From an uncultured Clostridia bacterium (GTDB lineage Bacteria > Bacillota > Clostridia > Lachnospirales > Lachnospiraceae): DNA of 64,000 bases. The position numbers and the translations under genes were made by a program. The stretch is taken from NCBI GenBank assembly GCA_948467395.1, contig CAOKDX010000002.1:1-64000 (forward strand), in the 5' to 3' direction. This document shows positions 1 to 8,406 of this stretch, piece after piece. The first letter of the stretch is position 1; the number at the start of each line of letters is the position of its first letter. The notes beneath the pieces are model-generated. The model did not search any database and had not been told where the DNA came from. It saw only the letters and a list, made by a program, of their open reading frames with translations.

Positions 1-659
1 AAAAAAACCGACAGCGTAATCAACGTAAAAGTCGAGTTTGGCGAGGGTGAGGGAACTTGACGAAGTTTCAACCTGTCGGAAATTCCGACAGGTTCGTACA
101 GAAGGAAATCGTAAGGTATCCAGAGAAATGCCCTATTATAATCTTGATATGATTATCTCTCTTGGATATAGAGTAAAATCCAAGGTTGCCACGAATTTTC
201 GGCGTTGGGCTGCTGAACGATTAAAGGAGTACATGATAAAAGGTTTTACAATGGATGATGAGCGGCTGAAAAAACTGGGTGGTGGTAATTACTGGAACGA
301 ATTATTAGACCGTATTCGGGATATCCGCTCATCTGAAAAAGTTATGTACCGACAGGTACTTGACCTTAATGCAACAAGTGTTGATTATGATCCCAAGAGT
401 AGTGAATCCATTGAATTTTTTAAAATGGTACAAAATAAATTGCATTATGCGGCACATGGACATACAGCGGCAGAGGTTATATACGAGCGTGCGGACGCCA
501 GTCAGCCTTTTATGGGATTAAAAAGTTTTTCTGGCAATTGAAAAAGCAACAGAAGAATATAAGAAATATCAGGTGCAGAACTTATCGCCAGTTGAAGAGG
601 AATACTTGGAAAGCATTAAAAATATTCACAGTACAGTAAAGAAAAACGGTAAGAATTGA
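1..659 (+). pseudogene. RhuM-family protein, degraded and truncated
   Basis: The reading frame at 38-541 (167 codons) resembles the middle of RhuM-family proteins (PF13310), with stretches such as YYNLDMIISLGYRV, LHYAAHGHTAAEVIYERAD and FMGL. Three lesions are visible. At about position 50 the coding sense continues upstream in another frame (VINVKVEFGEGE), so there is a one-base shift. At about 530 the frame breaks after FMGLKSFSG. The typical RhuM C-terminus (KATEEYKKYQVQNLSPVEEEYL) then resumes in a third frame, ending at the TGA at 657-659, with roughly 60 family residues missing between. This fits an out-of-frame internal deletion. The N-terminus lies off the window or is lost. RhuM genes usually travel with islands and defence loci; their function is poorly defined. 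The copy cannot make an intact protein. Confidence 0.75.
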
Positions 660-745
660 CTCCCATAAAAGAGATAGAGGAAAATAATAATTGAAGAACC
701 GTGGGGTTAAAGTGCGTCAGTATAAGGCTCCGTTGAGCCTGCATC

Positions 746-774
746 TTGAAAAAATGGTTATTATATGGTAGTAT
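746..774 (+). promoter_or_regulatory. candidate sigma-A promoter of cysS
   Basis: TTGAAA (746-751), a 17-base spacer and TAGTAT (769-774) lie 83 bases before the cysS start. A perfect 6-bp hairpin, AGGCTC-CGTT-GAGCCT (725-740), sits just upstream of the -35. The rest of the 660-856 gap shows nothing else I recognise; in particular no T-box. Confidence 0.5.
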
Positions 775-856
775 GATGCAAAAGGCCGCTGCCTGCGCTG
801 TTAGTGAATAATGCGGCGTACCCCAAGCAAAAGTATGGGAGAAAGAGGTTAGAAAG

Positions 857-2281
857 ATGTTGGATGTGAAAACCAGTTTATATAACACCCTGACAAAGAA
901 GGTAGAGGAATTTATCCCCAATGAAAAAGGAAAGGTGGGCATGTATACCTGTGGTCCCACCGTCTATCATTTTGCCCATATTGGTAATCTCCGCAGTTAC
1001 ATTATGGAAGATGTTCTGGAAAAATATCTGCGCTATGTGGGTTATGATGTAAAACGAGTGATGAACATAACGGATGTGGGCCACCTTACCAGCGATGGGG
1101 ATACCGGTGAGGATAAGATGCTTGCCGGGGCCAGAAGAGAACATAAGAGTGTGATGGATATCGCCAGGTATTATACGGATGCATTTATGGAGGACTGCAG
1201 GAAGCTTGGCATAAAGGAGCCGGATGTGGTGGAGCCAGCCACAAACTGTATCCCCGAATTTATCCATATGATAGAGGTTCTGTTAGAGAAGGGTTATGCG
1301 TATGTGGCAGGGGAAAATGTATATTTTGACACCTCCAGGCTGGAACAGTATTACGTCCTCTCATCACAGAACGAAGAGGATCTGAAGGTGGGAGTCCGGA
1401 ATGATGTGGAGGAGGATACAAACAAGAGAAATAAGACGGATTTCGTCCTCTGGTTCACAAAATCAAAGTTTGAGAACCAGGAGATGAAATGGGACAGTCC
1501 CTGGGGTGTCGGATATCCGGGATGGCACATTGAGTGCTCGTGTATCAGCATGAAGCATCTGGGCGAATATATGGATATCCACTGCGGCGGCGTGGACAAT
1601 ATTTTTCCCCATCATACAAATGAGATTGCCCAGAGCGAATCCTACACCGGCCATAAATGGTGTAATTACTGGTTCCATGTAAACCACCTGAATACAAAGA
1701 GCGGTAAGATGAGCAAATCCAAAGGGGAATTTCTTACCATATCCCTTCTGGAGGAAAAGGGATATGATCCCATGGTCTATCGTCTGTTCTGTCTGCAGTC
1801 CCATTACAGGAAACCGCTGGAATTTTCCTGGGAGGCTCTTGATAATGTGGCGCAGGTCTACGACAAGCTGTTCCGGAGGATACAGAAGCTGGGCCGTCAG
1901 GGGGAGATGGACGAAGCGGCTTATGCGCAGTATGAGAAGAAGTTTGCAGAAACGCTGGGAAATGATATAAACACGTCCTCGGCGATTACTGTGCTGTATG
2001 ATATGCTGAAGGAGGATTTCAGCGATGTAGTCAAGAGGAGGCTGGTGATCCGCTTTGATGAGGTTCTCTCACTCGGACTGGCAGGGGCGTTTGAAGAGAC
2101 AGCAGAAGAGGAAGAGGATGGTGAACTGAAGGCATATGTGGAGAGCCGGATCGAGGAGAGAAGGGCGGCGAAGAAGGAAAAGAACTTTGCCCGGGCAGAT
2201 GAGATCCGTGATGAATTGGCTGCCAGGGGAATCCTGCTGAAGGATACCCGGGAGGGGACAGTGTGGGAAAAGGTGAATTAG
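857..2281 (+). CDS. cysS: cysteinyl-tRNA synthetase
   Basis: Charges tRNA-Cys with cysteine in the cytoplasm; class I synthetase. At 474 aa it has the usual length. The class I signature HIGN is at residues 41-44, just after a probable zinc ligand in YTCGPTVY (Cys32). Further zinc ligands lie in WHIECSCI and HHTNE, and the second signature KMSKS is at residues 284-288. The C-terminus ends in the usual helical region with a ReDELAARGI-type segment. The ATG at 857 follows a modest AGAGG ribosome-binding site, and the N-terminus (LYNTLTKKVEEF) aligns with the family. It is the first intact gene after the RhuM wreck and is followed after 19 bases by a small lipoprotein gene. Confidence 0.97.
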   Translation: MLDVKTSLYNTLTKKVEEFIPNEKGKVGMYTCGPTVYHFAHIGNLRSYIMEDVLEKYLRYVGYDVKRVMNITDVGHLTSDGDTGEDKMLAGARREHKSVMDIARYYTDAFMEDCRKLGIKEPDVVEPATNCIPEFIHMIEVLLEKGYAYVAGENVYFDTSRLEQYYVLSSQNEEDLKVGVRNDVEEDTNKRNKTDFVLWFTKSKFENQEMKWDSPWGVGYPGWHIECSCISMKHLGEYMDIHCGGVDNIFPHHTNEIAQSESYTGHKWCNYWFHVNHLNTKSGKMSKSKGEFLTISLLEEKGYDPMVYRLFCLQSHYRKPLEFSWEALDNVAQVYDKLFRRIQKLGRQGEMDEAAYAQYEKKFAETLGNDINTSSAITVLYDMLKEDFSDVVKRRLVIRFDEVLSLGLAGAFEETAEEEEDGELKAYVESRIEERRAAKKEKNFARADEIRDELAARGILLKDTREGTVWEKVN

Positions 2282-2300
2282 GACAGGAGGGTCTTGGATT

Positions 2301-2669
2301 ATGAAGAGAAAAAATCGAAAGAAACTTTTATGTATGATACTGGCAGCCGGGCTCTGTCTGGGCTTGACCGGATGCGGGGATGGGATCAGGAAGGAAACCA
2401 CAGAGGCGGTAATGACAAAGACAGATACGGCGCTGCAGCTGTATGCGGATATAGAAAAGATGGTACAGGATAATGCATTGATGGCAGATGCCAACTTTAC
2501 TTCCATGAAGACCAGACTCACAGAGATGTCCGCTAAGGTGAAAGAAAACATTGCAGGCACGACGGAAGAAGACGGACAGATGACGATAAATGAACTGGAC
2601 GCAATGATACAAAATCTTACAGAGGTAAAGAATCAGGTACAGAAAAAAATTGATGGCACGGCACAGTGA
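2301..2669 (+). CDS. small putative lipoprotein
   Basis: 122 aa. A basic N-terminus (MKRKNRKK) and a hydrophobic stretch end in the lipobox LTGC, which predicts cleavage before Cys25 and anchoring to the outer face of the membrane. The mature part is about 98 residues, polar and helical, with heptad-like spacing (MKTRLTEMSAKVKENI; LDAMIQNLTEVKNQVQ) that suggests a coiled coil. I do not recognise a family and assign no function. It follows cysS by 19 bases with an AGGAGG-like site (ggacaggagg) and is closed by a strong terminator, so it is probably co-transcribed with cysS. Confidence 0.75.
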   Translation: MKRKNRKKLLCMILAAGLCLGLTGCGDGIRKETTEAVMTKTDTALQLYADIEKMVQDNALMADANFTSMKTRLTEMSAKVKENIAGTTEEDGQMTINELDAMIQNLTEVKNQVQKKIDGTAQ

Positions 2670-2701
2670 TTGTGCAATAGATACAAAAAAATAAGACAAA
2701 G

Positions 2702-2739
2702 AAACATTTGGTTGTGCAATATTGACCAAATGTTTTTTT
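2702..2739 (+). terminator. intrinsic terminator of cysS-lipoprotein operon
   Basis: A perfect 10-bp stem, AAACATTTGG (2702-2711) with CCAAATGTTT (2726-2735), runs into a run of seven T (2733-2739) and further T-rich sequence. It starts 32 bases after the lipoprotein stop. Confidence 0.85.
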
Positions 2740-2837
2740 GTTTCTTTTCTATATTGCATAATTATATATAATAATGTATTATCACTAGTAAGGGACTGGG
2801 TTATTTTACACAAAAAAGGAGGTGCATAGAAAGAGAT

Positions 2838-2894
2838 ATGTACAGTATATGTGGGTGGAGGGAGACTCTTACACTATACACGAAAGGAAGATAG
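2838..2894 (+). CDS. possible 18-codon leader peptide before GH43 gene
   Basis: The strongest Shine-Dalgarno site in this leader, AAAGGAGG ending at 2822, does not serve the GH43 start at 2897. It sits 15 bases before an ATG at 2838 that opens an 18-codon frame (MYSICGWRETLTLYTKGR) ending in TAG at 2892-2894, two bases before the GH43 ATG. The spacing is long, so translation is uncertain. If translated, it would couple to the enzyme gene. Confidence 0.25.
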   Translation: MYSICGWRETLTLYTKGR

Positions 2895-2896
2895 GC

Positions 2897-5488
2897 ATGA
2901 ATTACAGACAGAAAAGGCGTGGAGCTTTTCGGAGAGTAAGTGCATTATTGACAGCACTGGTGCTGACAGTGACGGTGCTGTATCCGGGAAACATTCAAAC
3001 GGCAAAGGGGGCGGCAAGTGCCTCAGCGACATCAGACACTACAAGGATTTCTGTACATGATCCTTCAATTTTTTATGATTCTGCATCGAATACATATTAT
3101 GCGTATGGTTCTCATCTCGCACAGGCAAAGTCCGGTGATTTGAGAAACTGGTCGGGTCTTGGGACCCAGGGATATGGCAATCAGTCCCTGTATGTGAGTG
3201 AGAATGTAGAAGGCGTATACTATATCCAGAATAAATTCAGTGGATTGTATCTGGATGTGGCAGACGGATCTTCTGCAAACGGTGCAAACATTCGTCAGTG
3301 GTCGTATAACGGATCACATGCACAGAAATTTAAGTTTGTGTCATTAGGAAATGGTTACTATTACATTCTGACAGGAGCATCCAATTACCGTGCGGGACTT
3401 GATGTGGACAGCGGTTCTTCAAAGGATGGCGCCAACATTCTCCAGTGGGAATACTGGGGTGGTGAAATGCAGAAATTCCGCGTTGTGAAACAGCCGGATG
3501 GAACATATGCGATTCTCACAAAGGCAAGTGGATGTAAGTCAGGACTGGATCTGTATGACTGGTCTAAGGAAGCCGGCGGAAATATCAACCAGTGGAATTT
3601 CTGGGGCGGCGACTGCCAGAAGTGGAATCTGGTCAAGGCAGAGAATAACAGCGGAAGCAAGGCTGCATCCAAGGGAGAACCGCTGGAGACAGCATTGGCG
3701 TCTTCCTTCCTGTGGGCAGGCTACAACGATCAGGATTGTTCTGGCAGTTATGCAGTATGGGCGCCGGATGTTGTATATAATCCGGAGTATATCTGGAACG
3801 ATGGAAGCAAGGGTGCGTATATGATGTATTACAGCACATCTTCCACCTATATCCGTTCCTGTATCGGATATGCAGTTTCCAAATCTGCCAATGGACCATT
3901 TTCTTATGTGGATACGGTAATTTATTCCGGATTTACAAAAGGCAATAACCCAGTAACAACGAAATCATCATTGGGAACAAAGACAGTAGATACATTTTAT
4001 GGAAATACCAATATCCCTTCCCTGATTGAAAAGGGCAAACTGGGATCGGTACGGAGCGGCTGGTTTAACAGCAGCGGAAATTATAACAACTCGTTATTCC
4101 CAAATGCCATCGATCCCACGGTACTCATGGATGCCAGTGGAAGAATGTGGATGACCTATGGCTCATGGTCAGGCGGTATTTACATCCTTCAGATTGATAA
4201 GAAGACAGGACAGCCGATCTATCCAAAGAATGCTTCTGGGCAGACAGACGGATATTTTGGTACAAGAATTGCCGGAGGTTACGGAAAATCCGGCGAGGCA
4301 CCTTATATTTTGTATGACAGTACTTCCGGCTATTATTATCTGTATGTAACTTATGGATGGCTTGGATCAGACGGCGGATATCATATCCGTATGTACCGTT
4401 CCAAGACCATTGATGGAAATTATACAGATGCGGCAGGAAATTCCGCTATTTTCTCTGCTTCAACGAATCAGGGGACAAGAGGTGTCAAGCTGTTCGGAAA
4501 TTATAATTATTCCACCCTGGGAACAAAGGGTTACAAATCAGGTGGACATAATTCTGCATTTATTGATAATGACGGACAGAGATACCTTGTTTACCATACA
4601 AGATTCGATGATGGCTTTGAATATCATGAAATGAGGGTGCACCAGCAGTTCCTGAATGAGGACAACTGGCCTGTGACAGCTGTGTACGAATATCTGGGAA
4701 GCTCGATTTCAAATACCGGTTATAGCATGAGCGATATGACGGGGACATATGAGATCGTAAACCACGGGCTGGATGCTTCAACGGCAAATGTAGGAATGCT
4801 TAAGACGAGTTCTGTCACCCTGAATTCAAACGGAACGATTTCAGGATCTTACAGCGGCACTTGGAGTTATACTCCGGGAACCTATTATTGTAAGATGGTG
4901 ATTGGCGGCGTTACTTACAAAGGTGTATTCTTCAAACAGAAGGATGAGACAGCAGGCCATAAAAACGTTATGACATTTTCGCTGATCGGATCTGATAACA
5001 AGTCCGTATGGGCGACAAAGACAAGTGCAGCAGCCTCCACATCTAATATGGCAGGAACCTATTACATTAAAAATCTGTATTCCGGACTGTATCTCGATGT
5101 TGCAAACGGAAGCGCAGATAATAATGCAAATATCCGCCAGTGGTCCTTTAACGGATGTGACGCACAGAAGTTTAAAGTAGTATCGGATGGAAATGGATAT
5201 TATCATATTCTCACCGGTGCCACAGGCTACACAAAGTGTGTGGATGTAGCAGGAGGAAAGGCTGCAGACGGTACAAATATTCTGCAGTACACATATAAAG
5301 GAGCGTATAATCAGCAGTTCCGGATTGAACGGCAGCCGGATGGAAATTATGCGATTCTCACCAGAGCAAGCAATTGTGCTTCCGGTCTGGATGTATATGA
5401 CTGGAGCAGGGATCCCGGCGGCAATGTGAACCAGTGGAATTTCTGGGGCGGCGAATGCCAGAAGTGGATTCTTGAACCGGCGAAATAA
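2897..5488 (+). CDS. secreted GH43 arabinanase-like glycosidase with two ricin-type lectin domains
   Basis: Predicted extracellular enzyme on arabinan-like plant polysaccharide; 863 aa. Residues 1-40 are a signal peptide. The GH43 five-bladed propeller begins at HDPSIFYD (Asp55, likely general base). It is interrupted at about 104-248 by a ricin B-type beta-trefoil and resumes near 258 (FLWAGYND, AVWAPDV, MMYYSTSSTYIRS). DPTVLMD (about 405) supplies the second acid and GEAPYILYD (about 466) the general acid. A C-terminal arabinanase-type beta domain follows (about 613-710), then a second ricin domain (717-863) closely similar to the first. I chose the ATG at 2897 (GGAAG site, clean signal peptide). 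A longer frame from GTG 2822 exists, but that codon overlaps the Shine-Dalgarno. The gene stands alone between two terminators. Substrate is inferred from family resemblance only. Confidence 0.9.
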   Translation: MNYRQKRRGAFRRVSALLTALVLTVTVLYPGNIQTAKGAASASATSDTTRISVHDPSIFYDSASNTYYAYGSHLAQAKSGDLRNWSGLGTQGYGNQSLYVSENVEGVYYIQNKFSGLYLDVADGSSANGANIRQWSYNGSHAQKFKFVSLGNGYYYILTGASNYRAGLDVDSGSSKDGANILQWEYWGGEMQKFRVVKQPDGTYAILTKASGCKSGLDLYDWSKEAGGNINQWNFWGGDCQKWNLVKAENNSGSKAASKGEPLETALASSFLWAGYNDQDCSGSYAVWAPDVVYNPEYIWNDGSKGAYMMYYSTSSTYIRSCIGYAVSKSANGPFSYVDTVIYSGFTKGNNPVTTKSSLGTKTVDTFYGNTNIPSLIEKGKLGSVRSGWFNSSGNYNNSLFPNAIDPTVLMDASGRMWMTYGSWSGGIYILQIDKKTGQPIYPKNASGQTDGYFGTRIAGGYGKSGEAPYILYDSTSGYYYLYVTYGWLGSDGGYHIRMYRSKTIDGNYTDAAGNSAIFSASTNQGTRGVKLFGNYNYSTLGTKGYKSGGHNSAFIDNDGQRYLVYHTRFDDGFEYHEMRVHQQFLNEDNWPVTAVYEYLGSSISNTGYSMSDMTGTYEIVNHGLDASTANVGMLKTSSVTLNSNGTISGSYSGTWSYTPGTYYCKMVIGGVTYKGVFFKQKDETAGHKNVMTFSLIGSDNKSVWATKTSAAASTSNMAGTYYIKNLYSGLYLDVANGSADNNANIRQWSFNGCDAQKFKVVSDGNGYYHILTGATGYTKCVDVAGGKAADGTNILQYTYKGAYNQQFRIERQPDGNYAILTRASNCASGLDVYDWSRDPGGNVNQWNFWGGECQKWILEPAK

Positions 5489-5513
5489 CTCATAAATATA
5501 AGACAGGATAAAT

Positions 5514-5548
5514 AAAGAGGGAAGATGCTGAAAACATCTTCCCTCTTT
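5514..5548. terminator. bidirectional terminator between GH43 and aldolase genes
   Basis: A perfect 14-bp stem, AAAGAGGGAAGATG (5514-5527) and CATCTTCCCTCTTT (5535-5548), with loop CTGAAAA. It lies between two convergent genes; the minus-strand stop codon directly abuts it. The T-tail is better on the minus strand (TTTATTTAT) than on the plus strand. Confidence 0.8.
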
Positions 5549-5549
5549 G

Positions 5550-6524
5550 TCAATCTTTATCATTCAGTTCGAGATAAAAGTTCAGGTAATCGTTTCTTTT
5601 CTCCTTTGTGGCGGCGATTGCCGAGCGGGGATGACGATTCGTCTGTCCGGTGAGAAGATAAGGTATGTTGTATCCCCATTCGATTCCCTGTTCTTTCAGT
5701 GGATCAATCTGCTTTTCCATGAATTTCAGGATTGGGATGATATCGTATTTGGGGTTTTTCAGAAATCCCAGGAGCTGTTCGCTGGCACAGTTTCCAGCGC
5801 CGCGTCCCATGCCGCATACGGTAGCATCCAGATAGCTGACGCCATGGGTAAGGGCTGTAATGGTATTGGCAAAAGAGAGCTGCTGGTTGTTATGGGCATG
5901 AATACCGATATATTTGTCATATTTTTCAGCGGTCTCCAGATATTTTTCTGCCAGCACTTCGATTTCTTCCATGTATAATGCCCCGTAGCTGTCAACAATA
6001 TAAATCCCATCGGCGGGACTGTTTCCGATCATGTCAAGAGCTTCACTGATCTCTGTTTCCCTGGCATTGGAGATGGCCATAATATTTACCGTGGTCTCGT
6101 ATCCGAGATTGTGGCAGTACTCAACCATTTTCAGGGCGGCAGGGATCGTATTGATATAGGTGGCGATACGGACAAGGTCAATGGCGCTGTCCGCCTTATT
6201 GATAATATCCCTCTTGTAATTGCATCTGCCCACATCAGCCATAACGGCAATCTTCATGTCTGTGTCATTATCGCCTACGATGCGTCGGATGGAATCCTCA
6301 TTACAAAATTTCCATTCTCCGTAGTCTTTTTCATCAAATATATCACGGGAAGCTTTATAACCAAATTCCATATAGTCAATGCCCGCCTCGGCATTGGCAT
6401 GGTATAATTTCCTGACAAATTCATCCGTGAAACGAAAGTCATTGACGAGACCGCCGTCGCGGATCGTTGCATCTACTACTTTGATGTCCGGCCGGAATGA
6501 GAGTAGTGATCCCTTTTTAGCCAT
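5550..6524 (-). CDS. DRE-TIM metallolyase (HMGL-like aldolase)
   Basis: 324 aa. A TIM-barrel lyase of the HMG-CoA lyase/4-hydroxy-2-oxovalerate aldolase type. The start of the barrel reads VVDATIRDGG (Arg22-Asp23, the conserved catalytic Arg and metal-binding Asp). The metal-binding strand GIHAHNN and the glycine-rich GMGRGAGN motif are also present. The true substrate cannot be read from sequence; relatives appear beside polysaccharide or aminotransferase genes as well as in catabolism. I start at the ATG whose complement is at 6522-6524, because AAGGAGG precedes it by eight bases; a 16-residue extension to 6572 has no such site. It stands alone, divergent from purM and convergent with GH43. 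Confidence 0.82.
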   Translation of the reverse strand: MAKKGSLLSFRPDIKVVDATIRDGGLVNDFRFTDEFVRKLYHANAEAGIDYMEFGYKASRDIFDEKDYGEWKFCNEDSIRRIVGDNDTDMKIAVMADVGRCNYKRDIINKADSAIDLVRIATYINTIPAALKMVEYCHNLGYETTVNIMAISNARETEISEALDMIGNSPADGIYIVDSYGALYMEEIEVLAEKYLETAEKYDKYIGIHAHNNQQLSFANTITALTHGVSYLDATVCGMGRGAGNCASEQLLGFLKNPKYDIIPILKFMEKQIDPLKEQGIEWGYNIPYLLTGQTNRHPRSAIAATKEKRNDYLNFYLELNDKD

Positions 6525-6628
6525 CTTCTTGTACCTCCTTGTGTATGAGTGATAATATATTCTGCTTTTCACTTACCGTGAATAGTACTATTGTATCAGA
6601 ATTTTTGGAGAAAGAAAAGGATTTCTTG

Positions 6629-6657
6629 TTGCTATTTTTGTAGGAACAGGGTAAAAT
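6629..6657 (+). promoter_or_regulatory. candidate sigma-A promoter of purM operon
   Basis: TTGCTA (6629-6634), 17 bases, TAAAAT (6652-6657), 82 bases before the purM ATG. No purine riboswitch is visible in the short leader. Confidence 0.55.
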
Positions 6658-6739
6658 GGTACTGTATTTCATAAAAAAGTTCCCGGCATACGGAACAGTA
6701 AATGCGAAAAACTTTGTCATAGTATGGAGGATAATTCAG

Positions 6740-7771
6740 ATGGATTACAAAAAAGCGGGAGTTGACATTGAGGCAGGATATGAGGCGGTATCCCTGATGA
6801 AGGAGCACATTGCTTCTACGATGCGGCCAGAGGTACTGACGGACATCGGTGGATTTTCCGGGGCATTTTCCGTGAAGAGGTTTATGGGGATGGAAGAACC
6901 GACGCTTGTTTCTGGTACAGACGGTGTGGGGACGAAGCTTAAGCTTGCATTTCTTCTGGACAAGCATGATACCATCGGCATAGACTGCGTTGCCATGTGT
7001 GTCAATGACATTGCCTGTGCGGGCGGTGAGCCGCTGTTTTTCTTAGATTATATTGCCTGTGGGAAAAATGAGCCAAAGAAAATTGCCCGGATCGTAAGTG
7101 GTGTTGCAGAAGGATGCCGACAGGCAGATTCTGCCCTCATTGGCGGAGAGACGGCCGAGATGCCGGGATTCTATCCAGTGGATGAATACGATCTGGCCGG
7201 ATTTTCCGTCGGTATAGTAGATAAAAAGGATATGATCACGGGGAAGGAGCTGAAACCAGGTGATGTACTGGTGGGCATGGCATCCTCTGGTATACACAGC
7301 AATGGCTATTCCCTTGTACGCAGTGTGTTTTCCATGAGCCCGGAGACATTGAACCACAGCTATGAGTGTCTGGAAAGTGACAAGACGCTGGGCGAGATCC
7401 TTCTGACGCCGACTAAGATTTATGTCAAAGCGCTTCGCGGCATTAAAGAGGCTGGTGTGAAGATTAAGGCATGCAGCCATATCACCGGCGGTGGATTTTA
7501 TGAAAATATTCCAAGAATGCTGAACGACAGGACGCATGCGTTCATTGCAAAGAACAGTTTTGCCGTGCCGCCGATCTTTCAGATGCTGGCGCGCGAGGGC
7601 AAGGTGGAGGAGCATGCCATGTTTAATACATATAATATGGGCGTCGGCATGATTATGGCAGTGGCCGGGGAGGATGTGGATAAGACGGTTCAGGCAGTTC
7701 AGGCAGCTGGTGAGATACCATATATTATGGGTGAGATCAAAACGGGTGAGAAAGGGATTACATTATGCTAA
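6740..7771 (+). CDS. purM: phosphoribosylformylglycinamidine cyclo-ligase (AIR synthetase)
   Basis: Step 5 of purine synthesis: ATP-dependent closure of FGAM to AIR. 343 aa, the family length. Recognisable motifs are [14 protein letters not shown] near residue 55, [18 protein letters not shown] near 90, and GGETAEMPG near 135. The ATG at 6740 has GGAGG nine bases upstream; the longer open frame from 6656 includes the promoter and is not used. First gene of purM-purN-purD-glyA; its stop overlaps the purN start by 7 bases, which suggests translational coupling. Confidence 0.97.
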   Translation: MDYKKAGVDIEAGYEAVSLMKEHIASTMRPEVLTDIGGFSGAFSVKRFMGMEEPTLVSGTDGVGTKLKLAFLLDKHDTIGIDCVAMCVNDIACAGGEPLFFLDYIACGKNEPKKIARIVSGVAEGCRQADSALIGGETAEMPGFYPVDEYDLAGFSVGIVDKKDMITGKELKPGDVLVGMASSGIHSNGYSLVRSVFSMSPETLNHSYECLESDKTLGEILLTPTKIYVKALRGIKEAGVKIKACSHITGGGFYENIPRMLNDRTHAFIAKNSFAVPPIFQMLAREGKVEEHAMFNTYNMGVGMIMAVAGEDVDKTVQAVQAAGEIPYIMGEIKTGEKGITLC

Positions 7772-8406
7772 GGATGGCAGTATTAGTCTCTGGCGGCGGT
7801 ACAAATCTTCAGGCGGTGCTGGACAATATAGAGAACGGCGTTATTACCAATGCGGAGGTCAGGCTTGTGGTGAGCAACAAGCCCGAGGCATATGCACTGA
7901 AGAGAGCGGCAGAAAGAAATATTCCCTCGACGGTGCTGATACCGAAAGAATATGAGACAAGGGAATTATTTGGAGAGGCTCTGATAAGGACACTGACCGA
8001 GGCAGAGATTGACCTGGTCGTACTTGCCGGTTATCTTGTTATTCTTCCAGAGAACTTTGTCAGGACATATAGAGGGCGCATGATCAATATACACCCTTCC
8101 CTGATCCCATCCCACTGCGGCGCCGGGTATTATGGACTGAAGGTACATGAAAGCGTGCTGGCAAGAGGAAATAAGGTGACGGGTGCCACTGTACATTTTG
8201 TAGATGAAGGTACAGACAGCGGCCCTATCATTCTACAGAGGGCAGTTGAGGTGGAAGAGGACGATACACCAGAATCTCTTCAAAAGAGAGTGATGGAGCA
8301 GGCGGAATGGAAGATTCTGCCGGAGGCAATCAGCCTTATTGCCAATGACAGAATAGAGATTGTGGATAATCTGGTAAAAAGAAAGAAAAATGAGGGAAAG
8401 CTATGA
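7765..8406 (+). CDS. purN: phosphoribosylglycinamide formyltransferase
   Basis: Transfers a formyl group from 10-formyl-THF to GAR (step 3 of purine synthesis). 213 aa. The catalytic set is visible: Asn108 and His110 in NIHPSLIP and the Asp of GTDSGPII (Asp151). The N-terminus has the Rossmann-type [11 protein letters not shown]. It overlaps purM by 7 bases and its TGA overlaps the purD ATG (ATGA), so the three genes are tightly coupled. Confidence 0.97.
   Translation: MLRMAVLVSGGGTNLQAVLDNIENGVITNAEVRLVVSNKPEAYALKRAAERNIPSTVLIPKEYETRELFGEALIRTLTEAEIDLVVLAGYLVILPENFVRTYRGRMINIHPSLIPSHCGAGYYGLKVHESVLARGNKVTGATVHFVDEGTDSGPIILQRAVEVEEDDTPESLQKRVMEQAEWKILPEAISLIANDRIEIVDNLVKRKKNEGKL

Noticed and set aside
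660-856. T-box leader for cysS
   Set aside because: No T-box core (TGGNACCGCG-like) or terminator is present; the gap is also too short.
616-960. 114-codon minus-strand frame over the cysS start
   Set aside because: No recognisable protein and no start signals; it overlaps the cysS promoter and start.
2822-2896. Longer GH43 start at GTG 2822
   Set aside because: The GTG is part of the AGGAGG itself, and the 25 extra residues precede an otherwise typical signal peptide.
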